This document shows, one piece after another, positions 6,799-14,875 of a stretch of 28,084 nt of DNA (its first letter is position 1; each line of letters begins with the position of its first letter). The position numbers were made by a program, and so were the translations under genes. The stretch comes from Lachnospiraceae bacterium (GTDB lineage Bacteria; Bacillota; Clostridia; Lachnospirales; Anaerotignaceae). The notes below the pieces were generated by a model, which saw nothing but the letters and a program-made list of their open reading frames with translations, was not told the origin of the DNA and ran no database searches. The DNA is taken from assembly GCA_019422065.1 (NCBI GenBank), contig JAHZEA010000021.1:1-28084 (forward strand), read 5' to 3'.

Positions 6799-8187
6799 AT
6801 GTCCGGTATGTATATAAAAGCTGTTAATACGGTTAAAAAATATAATATGCTCTTTAAGGGCGCAAAGGTTGTAACAGGTGTTTCAGGCGGTGCAGACTCA
6901 ACAGCTCTTTTGCTTTTTTTATGTTCTTTAAGAGAAAGCTATAACTTAGAGGTTTACGCTGTTCATGTGCATCATGGCATTAGAGGCGATGAAGCCGACA
7001 GAGATATGCGCTTTGTTGAGGCTTTGTGTAAAAAGCTAAATGTGGAATGTACCGTAAAACATCACGACGTAAAGGGTATTTCAAAAGAAAAGGGCATTTC
7101 TGAGGAAGAAGCCGGCAGAATGGTGCGCTATGGTGATTTTAGAGAGGAGCTTGAAAAACGCGGAGCCGATTTTATAGCTGTAGCCCATAACATGAATGAC
7201 CAAGCCGAAACAGTTATAATGCGCCTTTGCAGAGGCAGCGGCTTAACGGGTATGGCCGGAATACGCCCTGTAAGAGGAAACATTATTCGCCCGCTTATAG
7301 ACTGTTTCAGAAGCGAAATAGAGGAGTATCTTGCATTTAATAATCAGGAATATATAAACGACAGCACTAATTTTAAAGAGGACTATACAAGAAACAGAAT
7401 ACGCCTAAATGTAATACCGTATCTTTCAAGCCAGATTAACAGCGGCGCAATGGAAAACATAGCCAAAAGCGCTGTTTTATTAAGGGAAGAAGATGATTAT
7501 CTTAATTCTTTGGCTTTGAAAAAACTAAAAGAGATTACAGTTAAAAAAGAAAATAACGCCATTTCTTTAAATGCAGTAAAGCTATGTGAAATTGATAAAG
7601 TTTTGCAAAGGCGCATAATTCGCTTAGGCCTGATTATGCTTAAAAAAGATATAAAGGATATATCACTTAGCCATGTTGATAGTGTGCTTAAAACAGCTCA
7701 AAAAGGCGGACATACAGATATGCCGTCAGGCTTTTGTGCTGATACTAGCTGTGGTATATTAAAGCTTAGAAATGGCAGGGCACAGGTACAAGATTTTTCA
7801 TATAAGCTTGAGCTTGACAAACCTGTATTTGTTAAAGAATGCGGAATGTACTTTTTAATGACTAAAAACGACAAAAAAATAAACGAAAAACCAAATAACG
7901 TGTATACTAAAGTCTTTGATTGTGATAAAATATCTATTAATCCTGAAATAAGGAACAGAAGGAACGGCGACAAAATAATTACTAACAAAAACGGTGGAAC
8001 AAAAAAGCTGAAGGATATTTTTATTGATAAAAAAATACCTAAAGACGAAAGGGATACCATTGCCGTTATAGTTTCCGGCAATGACATAATGTCTGTTTGG
8101 GGTATTCGTGACAGCGCATATTTTCTGCCGGAAGGCCGCGGAAAAAATGAATTGTTTATTCACGCATGGAGGAAAAATTATGATTGA
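6799..8187 (+). CDS. tilS: tRNA(Ile)-lysidine synthase
   Basis: A 462-residue TilS. It uses ATP and lysine to convert C34 of the CAU-anticodon tRNA-Ile to lysidine, so that the tRNA reads AUA and is charged with Ile. This should matter here because AUA is a very common codon in the window. The N-terminal PP-loop is VSGGADS (residues 28-34), followed by VHVHHGIRGDEADRD, HNMNDQAETVIMRLCRG and the region TNFKEDYTRNRIR typical of TilS. The C-terminal substrate-binding domain is visible around GDKIITNKNGGTKKLKDIF to VWGIRDS. The ATG at 6799 follows GGAGG by 8 bases. Its last 8 bases overlap hpt, so the two are translationally coupled. Confidence 0.96.
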   Translation: MSGMYIKAVNTVKKYNMLFKGAKVVTGVSGGADSTALLLFLCSLRESYNLEVYAVHVHHGIRGDEADRDMRFVEALCKKLNVECTVKHHDVKGISKEKGISEEEAGRMVRYGDFREELEKRGADFIAVAHNMNDQAETVIMRLCRGSGLTGMAGIRPVRGNIIRPLIDCFRSEIEEYLAFNNQEYINDSTNFKEDYTRNRIRLNVIPYLSSQINSGAMENIAKSAVLLREEDDYLNSLALKKLKEITVKKENNAISLNAVKLCEIDKVLQRRIIRLGLIMLKKDIKDISLSHVDSVLKTAQKGGHTDMPSGFCADTSCGILKLRNGRAQVQDFSYKLELDKPVFVKECGMYFLMTKNDKKINEKPNNVYTKVFDCDKISINPEIRNRRNGDKIITNKNGGTKKLKDIFIDKKIPKDERDTIAVIVSGNDIMSVWGIRDSAYFLPEGRGKNELFIHAWRKNYD

Positions 8188-8710
8188 AAAAATAAGCACA
8201 CTTATTTCAAAAGACGAGATTAATAAAAGAATAGCTGACATAGCTGCGGAAATAGAAAAGGATTATGCCGGAAAAGACATACATTTTATTTGTATACTTA
8301 AAGGCGGTGTTGTTTTTATGACAGACCTTGCAAGGGCTATACATAAAAACGTATATATGCATTTTATGGATGTATCCAGCTATGGCAATTCTACAGAAAG
8401 CAGCGGCAATATAAAAATACTTATGGACCTTGACGAGTCTATAGAGGGTAAAGATGTGCTTATTGTAGAGGATATAATCGATTCAGGAAGGACTTTAAGC
8501 ATACTTAAGGATGTACTTTTGGCTAGAAAACCTGCAAGCCTTAAAATATGCACACTTCTTGATAAGCCGGACAGAAGGGTTTCACATGTGGATATAGACT
8601 ATACAGGCTTTAAAATACCTGACGAGTTTGTTGTAGGCTGCGGTCTTGATTATGCTCAAAAATACAGAAATCTTGACTACATAGGCATTATTTCTTTTGA
8701 GGAAGAATAA
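8180..8710 (+). CDS. hpt: Hypoxanthine phosphoribosyltransferase
   Basis: A 176-residue purine salvage enzyme that makes IMP (and probably GMP) from hypoxanthine or guanine plus PRPP. The PRPP-binding motif VLIVEDIIDSGRTL is intact, with the N-terminal FICILKGGVVFMTDL loop and the C-terminal VVGCGLDYAQKYRNLDYIG. The ATG at 8180 overlaps the end of tilS by 8 bases, and its ribosome site GGAGG lies inside the tilS coding end; the longer open frame upstream to 8108 is not family-like. tilS-hpt-ftsH is a conserved order in Firmicutes. A terminator follows, so ftsH is transcribed separately. Confidence 0.96.
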   Translation: MIEKISTLISKDEINKRIADIAAEIEKDYAGKDIHFICILKGGVVFMTDLARAIHKNVYMHFMDVSSYGNSTESSGNIKILMDLDESIEGKDVLIVEDIIDSGRTLSILKDVLLARKPASLKICTLLDKPDRRVSHVDIDYTGFKIPDEFVVGCGLDYAQKYRNLDYIGIISFEEE

Positions 8711-8734
8711 AATTAAAAAAAATAAGCAAAATAA

Positions 8735-8772
8735 ATTACCGCCTAATTAAATTTTGGCGGTAATATTTTTGT
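8735..8772 (+). terminator. Terminator of the tilS-hpt unit
   Basis: ATTACCGCC/GGCGGTAAT (8735-8743 with 8756-8764), 12-nt AT loop, then ATTTTTGTT. Confidence 0.85.
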
Positions 8773-8876
8773 TATGCCAAAAGGCGCTTAAAAACGATGA
8801 AAGGTATTATTTTGTATATATATGCAATAAAATACCGTAAAGCTGTGTTAAATTTTTTTAAGGCCGCTGATTTAAG

Positions 8877-8905
8877 TTGTATTTGCAAATTAATTATGAT
8901 AAAAT
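8877..8905 (+). promoter_or_regulatory. Extended -10 promoter of ftsH
   Basis: TTGTAT (8877-8882), 17-bp spacer, TAAAAT (8900-8905) with an extended -10 TG at 8897-8898. Predicted start near 8912, giving a leader of about 115 nt. Confidence 0.7.
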
Positions 8906-8952
8906 ATTAAATTATTGGTTGGAAAGAGGTTTATATTTTACTTGTTTTCAGC

Positions 8953-9001
8953 CTGAATGTGAGCTTAACCGGATGAAATGCACGGTTTGACATATTCTCA
9001 G
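8953..9001 (+). other. Structured 5' leader hairpin of ftsH
   Basis: Between the promoter and the ribosome site of ftsH the leader can fold as CTGAATGTG (8953-8961) with CATATTCTCAG (8991-9001, 2-nt bulge), closed at the top by AACCG/CGGTT (8967-8971 with 8983-8987) around an 11-nt loop. No T run follows, so it is not a terminator. I do not recognise a known riboswitch class. Confidence 0.4.
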
Positions 9002-9030
9002 AAAAATATATTTACTTAGGAGGCATGAAG

Positions 9031-11058
9031 TTGAAAAAGTACTACAAAAGTTTTGGCCTGTATGCCATTATTTTCATTATTGTTTTAAGCATTCTGGCGT
9101 TTATAAATCAAGGTTATGTTGCGCCGCAGACAACGACGTATACATACAGTGACCTTTTCCAGAAAATAGAGGCAGGGGAAGTTTCTAAAATTTATATTCA
9201 GAACAACTCTGACGCTATTAATTATGGAACAGTAAAAGCCGAGCTTAAAGACGGTACGGTTATACAGAGCAATGTCCCTTCTTTAAGCGGTTTTTCGGAA
9301 TATATAGACCAGAAAATAGTTGAGGATAACCTTGATGTAACAGTTGAGGATATACCAAAAACTAATATGCTTGGCTCTATACTTCCATCACTTATTATGA
9401 TGATACTTGCCGTTGTTATTTTCTCGTTTATGTTCCAGAAAATGCAGGGCGGCGGCGGAAAGATGATGTCTTTCGGCAAAAGCAAGGCTAAAGTTACAAT
9501 AGACGATAAAAACAGAGTTACATTCGATAATGTAGCCGGTCTTGATGAGGAAAAGGCCGAGCTTAGCGAGATTGTTGAGTTCTTAAAAGATTCTAAAAAA
9601 TTCCTTGACTTAGGCGCAAGAATACCTAAAGGCGTTCTTCTTGTAGGACCTCCGGGAACAGGTAAAACACTTCTTGCAAAGGCTGTAGCGGGAGAGGCAA
9701 AAGTGCCGTTCTTCTCTATCTCAGGTTCAGACTTTGTTGAAATGTTTGTTGGTGTTGGTGCTTCACGTGTTAGAGATTTGTTTGACCAAGCAAAGAAAAA
9801 TGCGCCTTGTATTGTATTTATAGATGAGATTGACGCCGTGGGCAGACGCAGAGGTGCAGGCCTTGGCGGCGGACATGATGAAAGAGAACAGACATTAAAC
9901 CAGCTCCTTGTTGAAATGGACGGTTTTGGCATTAACGAAGGCGTTATAGTTGTAGCGGCTACAAACAGAGCTGATATACTTGACCCTGCTATATTAAGAC
10001 CGGGACGTTTTGACAGACAGGTATATGTAGGCAGACCTGACGTTAAAGGCCGTGAGGCTATACTTAAAGTACACGCAAAGGGCAAGCCGTTAGCTGATGA
10101 TGTAGATTTAAGCGTTGTGGCTAAAACAACATCAGGCTTTACAGGTGCAGACCTTCAAAACCTTCTTAATGAAGCTGCTCTTCTTTCTGCAAGAGACGGC
10201 AAAAAGAAGATTGATATGGAAGAAATACAGAAGGCTTTTGTTAAAGTCGGCATAGGTACAGAAAAGAAATCAAGAAAGATAAACGAAAAAGAAAAGCTTA
10301 TTACAGCTTACCACGAAAGCGGCCATGCTGTGCTTTTTGAACTTTTAAGCGAGCTCGACCCTGTTCACAGTATTTCTATTATACCTACTGGTATGGCAGG
10401 CGGTTATACAATGCCGCTTCCTGGCGAAGATAAAATGTATATAACTAAAAAAGCTATGGAACAGGAAATAATAAGCTTTTTAGGCGGACGCGCTGCGGAA
10501 TATATTATATTTAAAGACGTAACAACAGGCGCTTCAAACGATATACAAAGAGCAACAGCCATGGCAAGAAGCATGGTTATGAAATATGGTATGAGCGACA
10601 GACTGGGACCTATACAGTTTGGTGATGACCAAGACGAAGTTTTCCTTGGCCGCGAGATAGCTCATTCAAGAAATTACGGCGAGGAAGTAGCAGCGGCTAT
10701 TGATGAAGAAGTTAAGAAAATGATGGATACAGCTTACAGCGAAGCTATCAGAATTTTAACTGAAAATATAGACGCGCTCCATGCTTCAGCTAAGCTCCTT
10801 GTTGAAAAAGAAAAGCTTACAGGCGATGAGTTCAGAAAAATACTTCAAAACCCAAAAGCAGTACTTGAAGAAAACATGCCTGAAAATGCAGAAAATAAAG
10901 AAAATGCAGAAAATGCAAATGCTGTTTCTCAAAGCAATTCAAGTACTCAAACAACATTTGAAGATAGTGCTGATAAATCAGAAGGCGTTGATATTGTAAA
11001 TAACGCGTCAACAGACAGTAGTGATATACAGGAAAACACAAAAAACACAGAAGAATAA
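9031..11058 (+). CDS. ftsH: ATP-dependent zinc metalloprotease FtsH
   Basis: A membrane-bound AAA+ hexameric protease that degrades misfolded and regulatory membrane and cytosolic proteins. With the TTG at 9031 (7 bases after AGGAGG) it has 675 residues; an ATG at 9025 also exists but lies only one base from that site. Layout: N-terminal helix (LYAIIFIIVLSILAFI), extracytoplasmic domain, second helix (ILPSLIMMILAVVIFSFMF), AAA domain with Walker A GPPGTGKT (about 206-213), Walker B IVFIDEIDAVG and SRH ATNRADILDPAILRPGRFDR, then the M41 peptidase with zinc motif HESGH (428-432). The C-terminal 50 residues are low-complexity and rich in Asn, Glu and Ser, common for FtsH tails. It has its own promoter and a structured leader. 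Confidence 0.97.
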   Translation: MKKYYKSFGLYAIIFIIVLSILAFINQGYVAPQTTTYTYSDLFQKIEAGEVSKIYIQNNSDAINYGTVKAELKDGTVIQSNVPSLSGFSEYIDQKIVEDNLDVTVEDIPKTNMLGSILPSLIMMILAVVIFSFMFQKMQGGGGKMMSFGKSKAKVTIDDKNRVTFDNVAGLDEEKAELSEIVEFLKDSKKFLDLGARIPKGVLLVGPPGTGKTLLAKAVAGEAKVPFFSISGSDFVEMFVGVGASRVRDLFDQAKKNAPCIVFIDEIDAVGRRRGAGLGGGHDEREQTLNQLLVEMDGFGINEGVIVVAATNRADILDPAILRPGRFDRQVYVGRPDVKGREAILKVHAKGKPLADDVDLSVVAKTTSGFTGADLQNLLNEAALLSARDGKKKIDMEEIQKAFVKVGIGTEKKSRKINEKEKLITAYHESGHAVLFELLSELDPVHSISIIPTGMAGGYTMPLPGEDKMYITKKAMEQEIISFLGGRAAEYIIFKDVTTGASNDIQRATAMARSMVMKYGMSDRLGPIQFGDDQDEVFLGREIAHSRNYGEEVAAAIDEEVKKMMDTAYSEAIRILTENIDALHASAKLLVEKEKLTGDEFRKILQNPKAVLEENMPENAENKENAENANAVSQSNSSTQTTFEDSADKSEGVDIVNNASTDSSDIQENTKNTEE

Positions 11059-11095
11059 TAAAAACTTAATATATAAAACGAAAGGATGATTATAA

Positions 11096-11485
11096 ATGGA
11101 ATATAATGTACGCCCTGGTATGACAAATGAAATGGAATATGTTGTAACAAAAGACGCAACAACAGCGCATTTCAGCCATGACTGCCCTGTTTTTGCAACA
11201 CCTGTTATGATTAACTGGATTGAGCAGACATGTCTTAAACTCTGCCAGCAGGTTCTTCCAGAAGGCTATGACACAGTTGGAACATTTGTAAATGTAAAAC
11301 ACATGGCTCCTACTCCTATGGGTATGACTGTACGTGTATGCGTTGAAATAGCAGAAGTTAACGGAAAGCTTCTTACATTTAACGTAAAAGTATACGATGA
11401 GAAAACAAAAGTAGGCGAAGGCACTCACGGCAGAGCTATAGTAAATGTAGCTAAGTTCGTTGAAAACATTAAGAAAAACAAATAA
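11096..11485 (+). CDS. FlK-like hotdog thioesterase
   Basis: A 129-residue hotdog-fold protein similar to fluoroacetyl-CoA thioesterase FlK. The segment VFATPVMINWIEQTC and then GTFVNVKHMAPTPMGMTV carry Thr35, Glu43 and His69, with the same spacings (8 and 26) as the FlK catalytic residues Thr42, Glu50 and His76. FlK hydrolyses fluoroacetyl-CoA; the many homologues in organisms without organofluorine exposure probably act on other short acyl-CoAs, so the substrate here is unknown. ATG at 11096 after AAAGGA. It lies 37 bases after ftsH and 29 bases before argF with no terminator seen, so it may be co-transcribed with either. Confidence 0.82.
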   Translation: MEYNVRPGMTNEMEYVVTKDATTAHFSHDCPVFATPVMINWIEQTCLKLCQQVLPEGYDTVGTFVNVKHMAPTPMGMTVRVCVEIAEVNGKLLTFNVKVYDEKTKVGEGTHGRAIVNVAKFVENIKKNK

Positions 11486-11514
11486 TAAACACAAACTTGT
11501 TCGGGGGAATTGAA

Positions 11515-12459
11515 ATGTCAGTAAATCTTAAAGGCAGGAGCTTTCTTACTTTAAAAGATTACTCCGCTGAGGAAATAGAGTATTTGGTTGAGCTTGCAAT
11601 TGACCTTAAGAAGAAGAAAAAAGCCGGTATATTTGAAAAACATCTTCTTAATAAAAACGTGGCTCTTATATTTGAAAAGCCTTCTACACGTACAAGATGT
11701 TCTTTTACAATAGGTGCTGTAGATGAAGGCGCTCATCCGGAATATTTAAGCAAAAACGATATTCAGCTTGGATATAAAGAAACTGTAGAGGACACAGCAA
11801 GAGTTCTTGGCAGAATGTTCGACGGAATAGAGTTTAGAGGCTTTTCACAGGAAACAGTTGAAAAACTTGCTAAATACAGCGGTGTGCCTGTATGGAACGG
11901 ACTTACAGACGAAGACCACCCTACACAGGTTTTAGCCGATTTTATGACTATGAAGGAAAAATTCGGCAAAATAAAAGGCCTTAATTTTGTTTACTGCGGT
12001 GACGGCAGAAACAATATGTCAAATGCCCTTATGATAGGCTGTGCTAAAGTAGGCGTAAACTATACAGTAGCATCGCCTGAAAGTCTTTTCCCGGATAAGG
12101 ATTTAGTTGAGCTTTGCCGTACATACGCTAAAGAAAGCGGCGCTGTTATTACAATAACAGATAATATAGATGAGGCTGTTAAAGGCGCCGATGTAATTTA
12201 TACCGATGTTTGGGTTTCAATGGGTGAGGAAGACAAAACACAGGAAAGACTCGCTATACTCAGACCGTATCAGGTAAACCAGAAGCTTATGGAAGAAAGC
12301 GGAAAGAGCAGCACAATATTTATGCACTGCCTTCCAGCTGTTAGAGGCAATGAGGTTACAAACGAGGTTATAGAAGGCCCGCAGTCTGTAGTTTTTGACG
12401 AGGCGGAAAACCGTATGCATACCATAAAGGCTGTTATGGTTGCAACTCTCGGAGATTAA
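11515..12459 (+). CDS. argF: Ornithine carbamoyltransferase
   Basis: A 314-residue enzyme forming citrulline from ornithine and carbamoyl phosphate (arginine synthesis), or the reverse in the deiminase pathway. Carbamoyl-phosphate motif STRTR at 57-61, EDHPTQ, ornithine-loop VSMG, and MHCLPA (H271-P274) are all intact. The ATG at 11515 follows GGGGGA; the open frame upstream to 11497 lacks a site. The segment around LGYKETVEDTARVLGRMFDGIEFRGF is shared by anabolic ArgF and catabolic ArcB, and no other arginine genes are nearby, so direction is undecided. It should not be confused with aspartate carbamoyltransferase, encoded separately at 24733-25647. Confidence 0.95.
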   Translation: MSVNLKGRSFLTLKDYSAEEIEYLVELAIDLKKKKKAGIFEKHLLNKNVALIFEKPSTRTRCSFTIGAVDEGAHPEYLSKNDIQLGYKETVEDTARVLGRMFDGIEFRGFSQETVEKLAKYSGVPVWNGLTDEDHPTQVLADFMTMKEKFGKIKGLNFVYCGDGRNNMSNALMIGCAKVGVNYTVASPESLFPDKDLVELCRTYAKESGAVITITDNIDEAVKGADVIYTDVWVSMGEEDKTQERLAILRPYQVNQKLMEESGKSSTIFMHCLPAVRGNEVTNEVIEGPQSVVFDEAENRMHTIKAVMVATLGD

Positions 12460-12480
12460 AAGAGCTTTTATTTAAAACAG

Positions 12481-12516
12481 GCCGTGGGTATTTACACCTG
12501 CGGCTTATTTAATTTT
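12481..12516 (+). terminator. Probable terminator between argF and birA
   Basis: GCCGTGGGT/ACCTGCGGC (12481-12489 with 12496-12504, two or three G-T pairs), followed by TTATTTAATTTT. The weak T tract suggests partial read-through into birA. Confidence 0.6.
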
Positions 12517-12531
12517 AAGGCGGTGTTTTGT

Positions 12532-13494
12532 ATGCTTAAAGAAAATCTTCTTGATTATCTTAAATCATCAAAGGACTATGTTTCAGGCGAAAAGCTTGGG
12601 GAAATATTAGGTGTTTCACGCTCAGCGGTTTGGAAGGAAATACGTGCTTTAAGAAAAGACGGATACATTATAGACGCTGTTACAAACAGGGGCTACATGA
12701 TACGGGATGTGGGCGATGTTATAAACTCTGCCGAAATTAAAACAAATAAGCTTATTGGCTCAAAAGTAATTTGTTTTGACGAGGTCACATCTACAAATGA
12801 GGAATGTAAAAAGCTTGGCTTAAACGGCAGTGAAGAAGGCACAGTTGTTGTGTCAGACACACAAACATCAGGCCGTGGCCGTTTAGGCCGTGTATGGAAG
12901 TCTAAAAAAGGCACAGGCGTTTATATGTCCATACTTTTAAGGCCGGATATAAGCCCGGTTAAAATACCTTCTGTTACACTTTGTGCCGGGCTTGCAGTTT
13001 GTCAGGCGCTTAAATACGATTTTGATATAGACTCAGCCATAAAATGGCCTAACGATATAGTCTGCGGCGGGAAAAAAATATGCGGAATACTGACTGAAAT
13101 GACAGGCCAGCTGCAAAAGGTGGATTTTGTTATTGTTGGCATAGGCATTAATGTTAATAACGAAGATTTTCCAGAGGAAATTAAGGACAAGGCCTCATCT
13201 ATGTTTTTAATAAGCCGCAGAAAGTTTAAACGCAGTCCTATAGCTAAAGCCGTTCTTGAAAGATTTGACAAAATATATGCTGACTTTACAGAAAACGGAT
13301 TTAAAGCAATTAAAGACGAGTATGAGAAAAACTGCATAAACATAGGCAAAAGGGTTAATATAATTAACCGCGACGGCGGATTTGAGGCATTGGCTGTTGA
13401 AGTTGACGATAACGGTGAATTGGTGGTTTTAAAAGATAACGGGGAGAAACTATCTGTATTTTCAGGAGAAGTATCTGTAAGAGGAGTGTATTAA
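12532..13494 (+). CDS. birA: BirA: biotin-protein ligase and biotin repressor
   Basis: A 320-residue bifunctional BirA. The N-terminal winged helix (residues about 1-60; LGEILGVSRSAVWKEIRAL) should bind biotin-gene operators. The catalytic domain makes biotinyl-AMP and attaches biotin to carrier proteins such as acetyl-CoA carboxylase; it shows GRGRLGR (114-120), KWPNDI (171-176) and KICGILTEM, and the small C-terminal SH3-like domain follows. The ATG at 12532 is placed after GGCGGTG; upstream codons to 12484 run through the terminator. No biotin genes are present in the window. The next gene begins with a TTG immediately at the stop codon, so birA starts a tight three-gene unit. Confidence 0.95.
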   Translation: MLKENLLDYLKSSKDYVSGEKLGEILGVSRSAVWKEIRALRKDGYIIDAVTNRGYMIRDVGDVINSAEIKTNKLIGSKVICFDEVTSTNEECKKLGLNGSEEGTVVVSDTQTSGRGRLGRVWKSKKGTGVYMSILLRPDISPVKIPSVTLCAGLAVCQALKYDFDIDSAIKWPNDIVCGGKKICGILTEMTGQLQKVDFVIVGIGINVNNEDFPEEIKDKASSMFLISRRKFKRSPIAKAVLERFDKIYADFTENGFKAIKDEYEKNCINIGKRVNIINRDGGFEALAVEVDDNGELVVLKDNGEKLSVFSGEVSVRGVY

Positions 13495-13860
13495 TTGGAA
13501 AAAACCGTAATGGCGGCGGCGTCATTTGAAAAACAAAAATACTATATAGCGCCGGAGTTTGTTTCTCTGCCGGATAGTATTAAGGCGGAAGTGCAGACAG
13601 TATGTGTTGTAATTGCTCAAAAGCTTATGTGTACTTTTGTAATGGGCTTTTACAGCGATGGGGATATATATTTTGATATAGTAAAAAGCGAAGATGCCAT
13701 TGATTTTGACGATATAGGCGCAGAGCTTGAAATAAAAGAAATACGCCGTCAAAAAAGCGAGCTTCTTAAAGCGCTTAAAATATGGTATTTAATATATAAA
13801 ACACCAGACGGCGAAAAAGTAAAAGAAGAACTGCTTAAAACTGGCAAAGTAGAATTATGA
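13495..13860 (+). CDS. Small conserved-looking protein between birA and dus (DUF6145-like?)
   Basis: A 121-residue protein starting at TTG 13495, directly after the birA stop; AGAGGAG within the end of birA is 8 bases upstream. It has no membrane segment. An N-terminal region (QKYYIAPEFVSLPDSIKAEVQTVCVVIAQ is the start of it) is followed by a beta-rich part (FVMGFYSDGDIYFDIV), an acidic stretch (EDAIDFDDIGAEL) and a C-terminal helix (ALKIWYLIYKT). From memory the size, layout and position resemble DUF6145, a family seen in Lachnospiraceae, but I could not check this. No function is known. Tight coupling with birA and dus suggests constant expression. Confidence 0.75.
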   Translation: MEKTVMAAASFEKQKYYIAPEFVSLPDSIKAEVQTVCVVIAQKLMCTFVMGFYSDGDIYFDIVKSEDAIDFDDIGAELEIKEIRRQKSELLKALKIWYLIYKTPDGEKVKEELLKTGKVEL

Positions 13861-13867
13861 GGTTTAT

Positions 13868-14830
13868 ATGTTTATAGGAAATGTTGAGCTTAAAAATAAT
13901 GTGTTTTTGGCGCCTATGGCAGGCGTTACTGATAAGCCCTACAGAACAATTTGTATAAATATGGGCTGCGGCCTTACCTATTCCGAAATGGTAAGCGCAA
14001 AAGGCCTTTTTTACAACAGCACTAACACAGAAAAGCTTATGGAATGTGACGAAAACAGCAGGCCATACGCAATACAGCTTTTTGGCTCAGAGCCAGAAAT
14101 AATGGGCTCTATGGCAAAAAGAATAGAGGATATGCCCTTTGACATACTTGATGTTAATATGGGCTGTCCGGCGCCTAAAATAGTTAAAAACGGCGACGGA
14201 AGCGCTCTTATGAAAAATCCTGATTTAGTGCGTGAAATAGTCTCAGCCATGACTTCATCTCAAAAAAAGCCTGTTACTGTAAAAATACGAAAAGGCTTTG
14301 ATGATTCAAGCATTAATGCTGTTGAAGTGGCTTTGGCGGCGCAAAAAGGCGGCGCCTCGGCTGTAACCGTTCACGGCAGAACACGTGAGCAGTATTACAG
14401 CGGAAAAGCTGATTGGGACATAATAAAAGAAGTTAAAAACGCTTTGGATATACCTGTTATAGGTAACGGAGATATTACATCACCTGAAAGTGCCAAAGCT
14501 ATGTTTGACTATACTGCCTGCGACGGAATTATGATAGGCCGTGCAGCAGAGGGCAATCCATGGATATTTAAAAGAATAACTCATTACATTAATACAGGTG
14601 AGCTTTTGCCGGAGCCTTCTGCCAATGAAAAAACCGAAACAGTGCTGCTTCATGCCAAAATGCTTATAGATTTCAAAGGCGAGTATATAGGCGTAAGAGA
14701 AATGCGCAGGCACTTGGCTTATTATACAAAGGGTATGCCTCAGGCAGCAGCAATGCGTGCAGAAATTAATACGGTTATGAATTTTGAAGATATTAAAACA
14801 CTGGTAAACAGGTATTTTTTGGGTATATGA
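13868..14830 (+). CDS. dus: tRNA-dihydrouridine synthase
   Basis: A 320-residue FMN-dependent enzyme that reduces uridines in the tRNA D-loop to dihydrouridine using NADPH. The TIM-barrel start is VFLAPMAGVTDKPYRTIC, the catalytic Cys100 lies in DVNMGCPAPKIVKNGDGSAL, and FMN contacts include VTVKIRKGF, VTVHGRTREQYYSG, IPVIGNGDI and GIMIGRAAEGNPWIF. This is the DusB-type of Firmicutes. The start ATG at 13868 is 7 bases after the previous stop, with GAGG overlapping that stop. Linkage of dus to lysS is also known in Bacillus; here greA and one unknown gene lie between. Confidence 0.95.
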   Translation: MFIGNVELKNNVFLAPMAGVTDKPYRTICINMGCGLTYSEMVSAKGLFYNSTNTEKLMECDENSRPYAIQLFGSEPEIMGSMAKRIEDMPFDILDVNMGCPAPKIVKNGDGSALMKNPDLVREIVSAMTSSQKKPVTVKIRKGFDDSSINAVEVALAAQKGGASAVTVHGRTREQYYSGKADWDIIKEVKNALDIPVIGNGDITSPESAKAMFDYTACDGIMIGRAAEGNPWIFKRITHYINTGELLPEPSANEKTETVLLHAKMLIDFKGEYIGVREMRRHLAYYTKGMPQAAAMRAEINTVMNFEDIKTLVNRYFLGI

Positions 14831-14875
14831 TGTATTAGGATAAGCATAGACTTTTATAAAAAAGGTATGATGCTT

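Noticed and set aside
8938..9001. Group II intron fragment in the ftsH leader
   Set aside because: Only a short CCGGATGAAATGCACGG-like stretch resembles intron domain sequences; no domain V, no boundaries and no reverse transcriptase are present.
9222..10085. A 287-codon open frame on the minus strand opposite ftsH
   Set aside because: It is antisense to the conserved AAA domain of FtsH, has no ribosome site, and its composition (many Ser, Pro, Thr) is that of a codon shadow.
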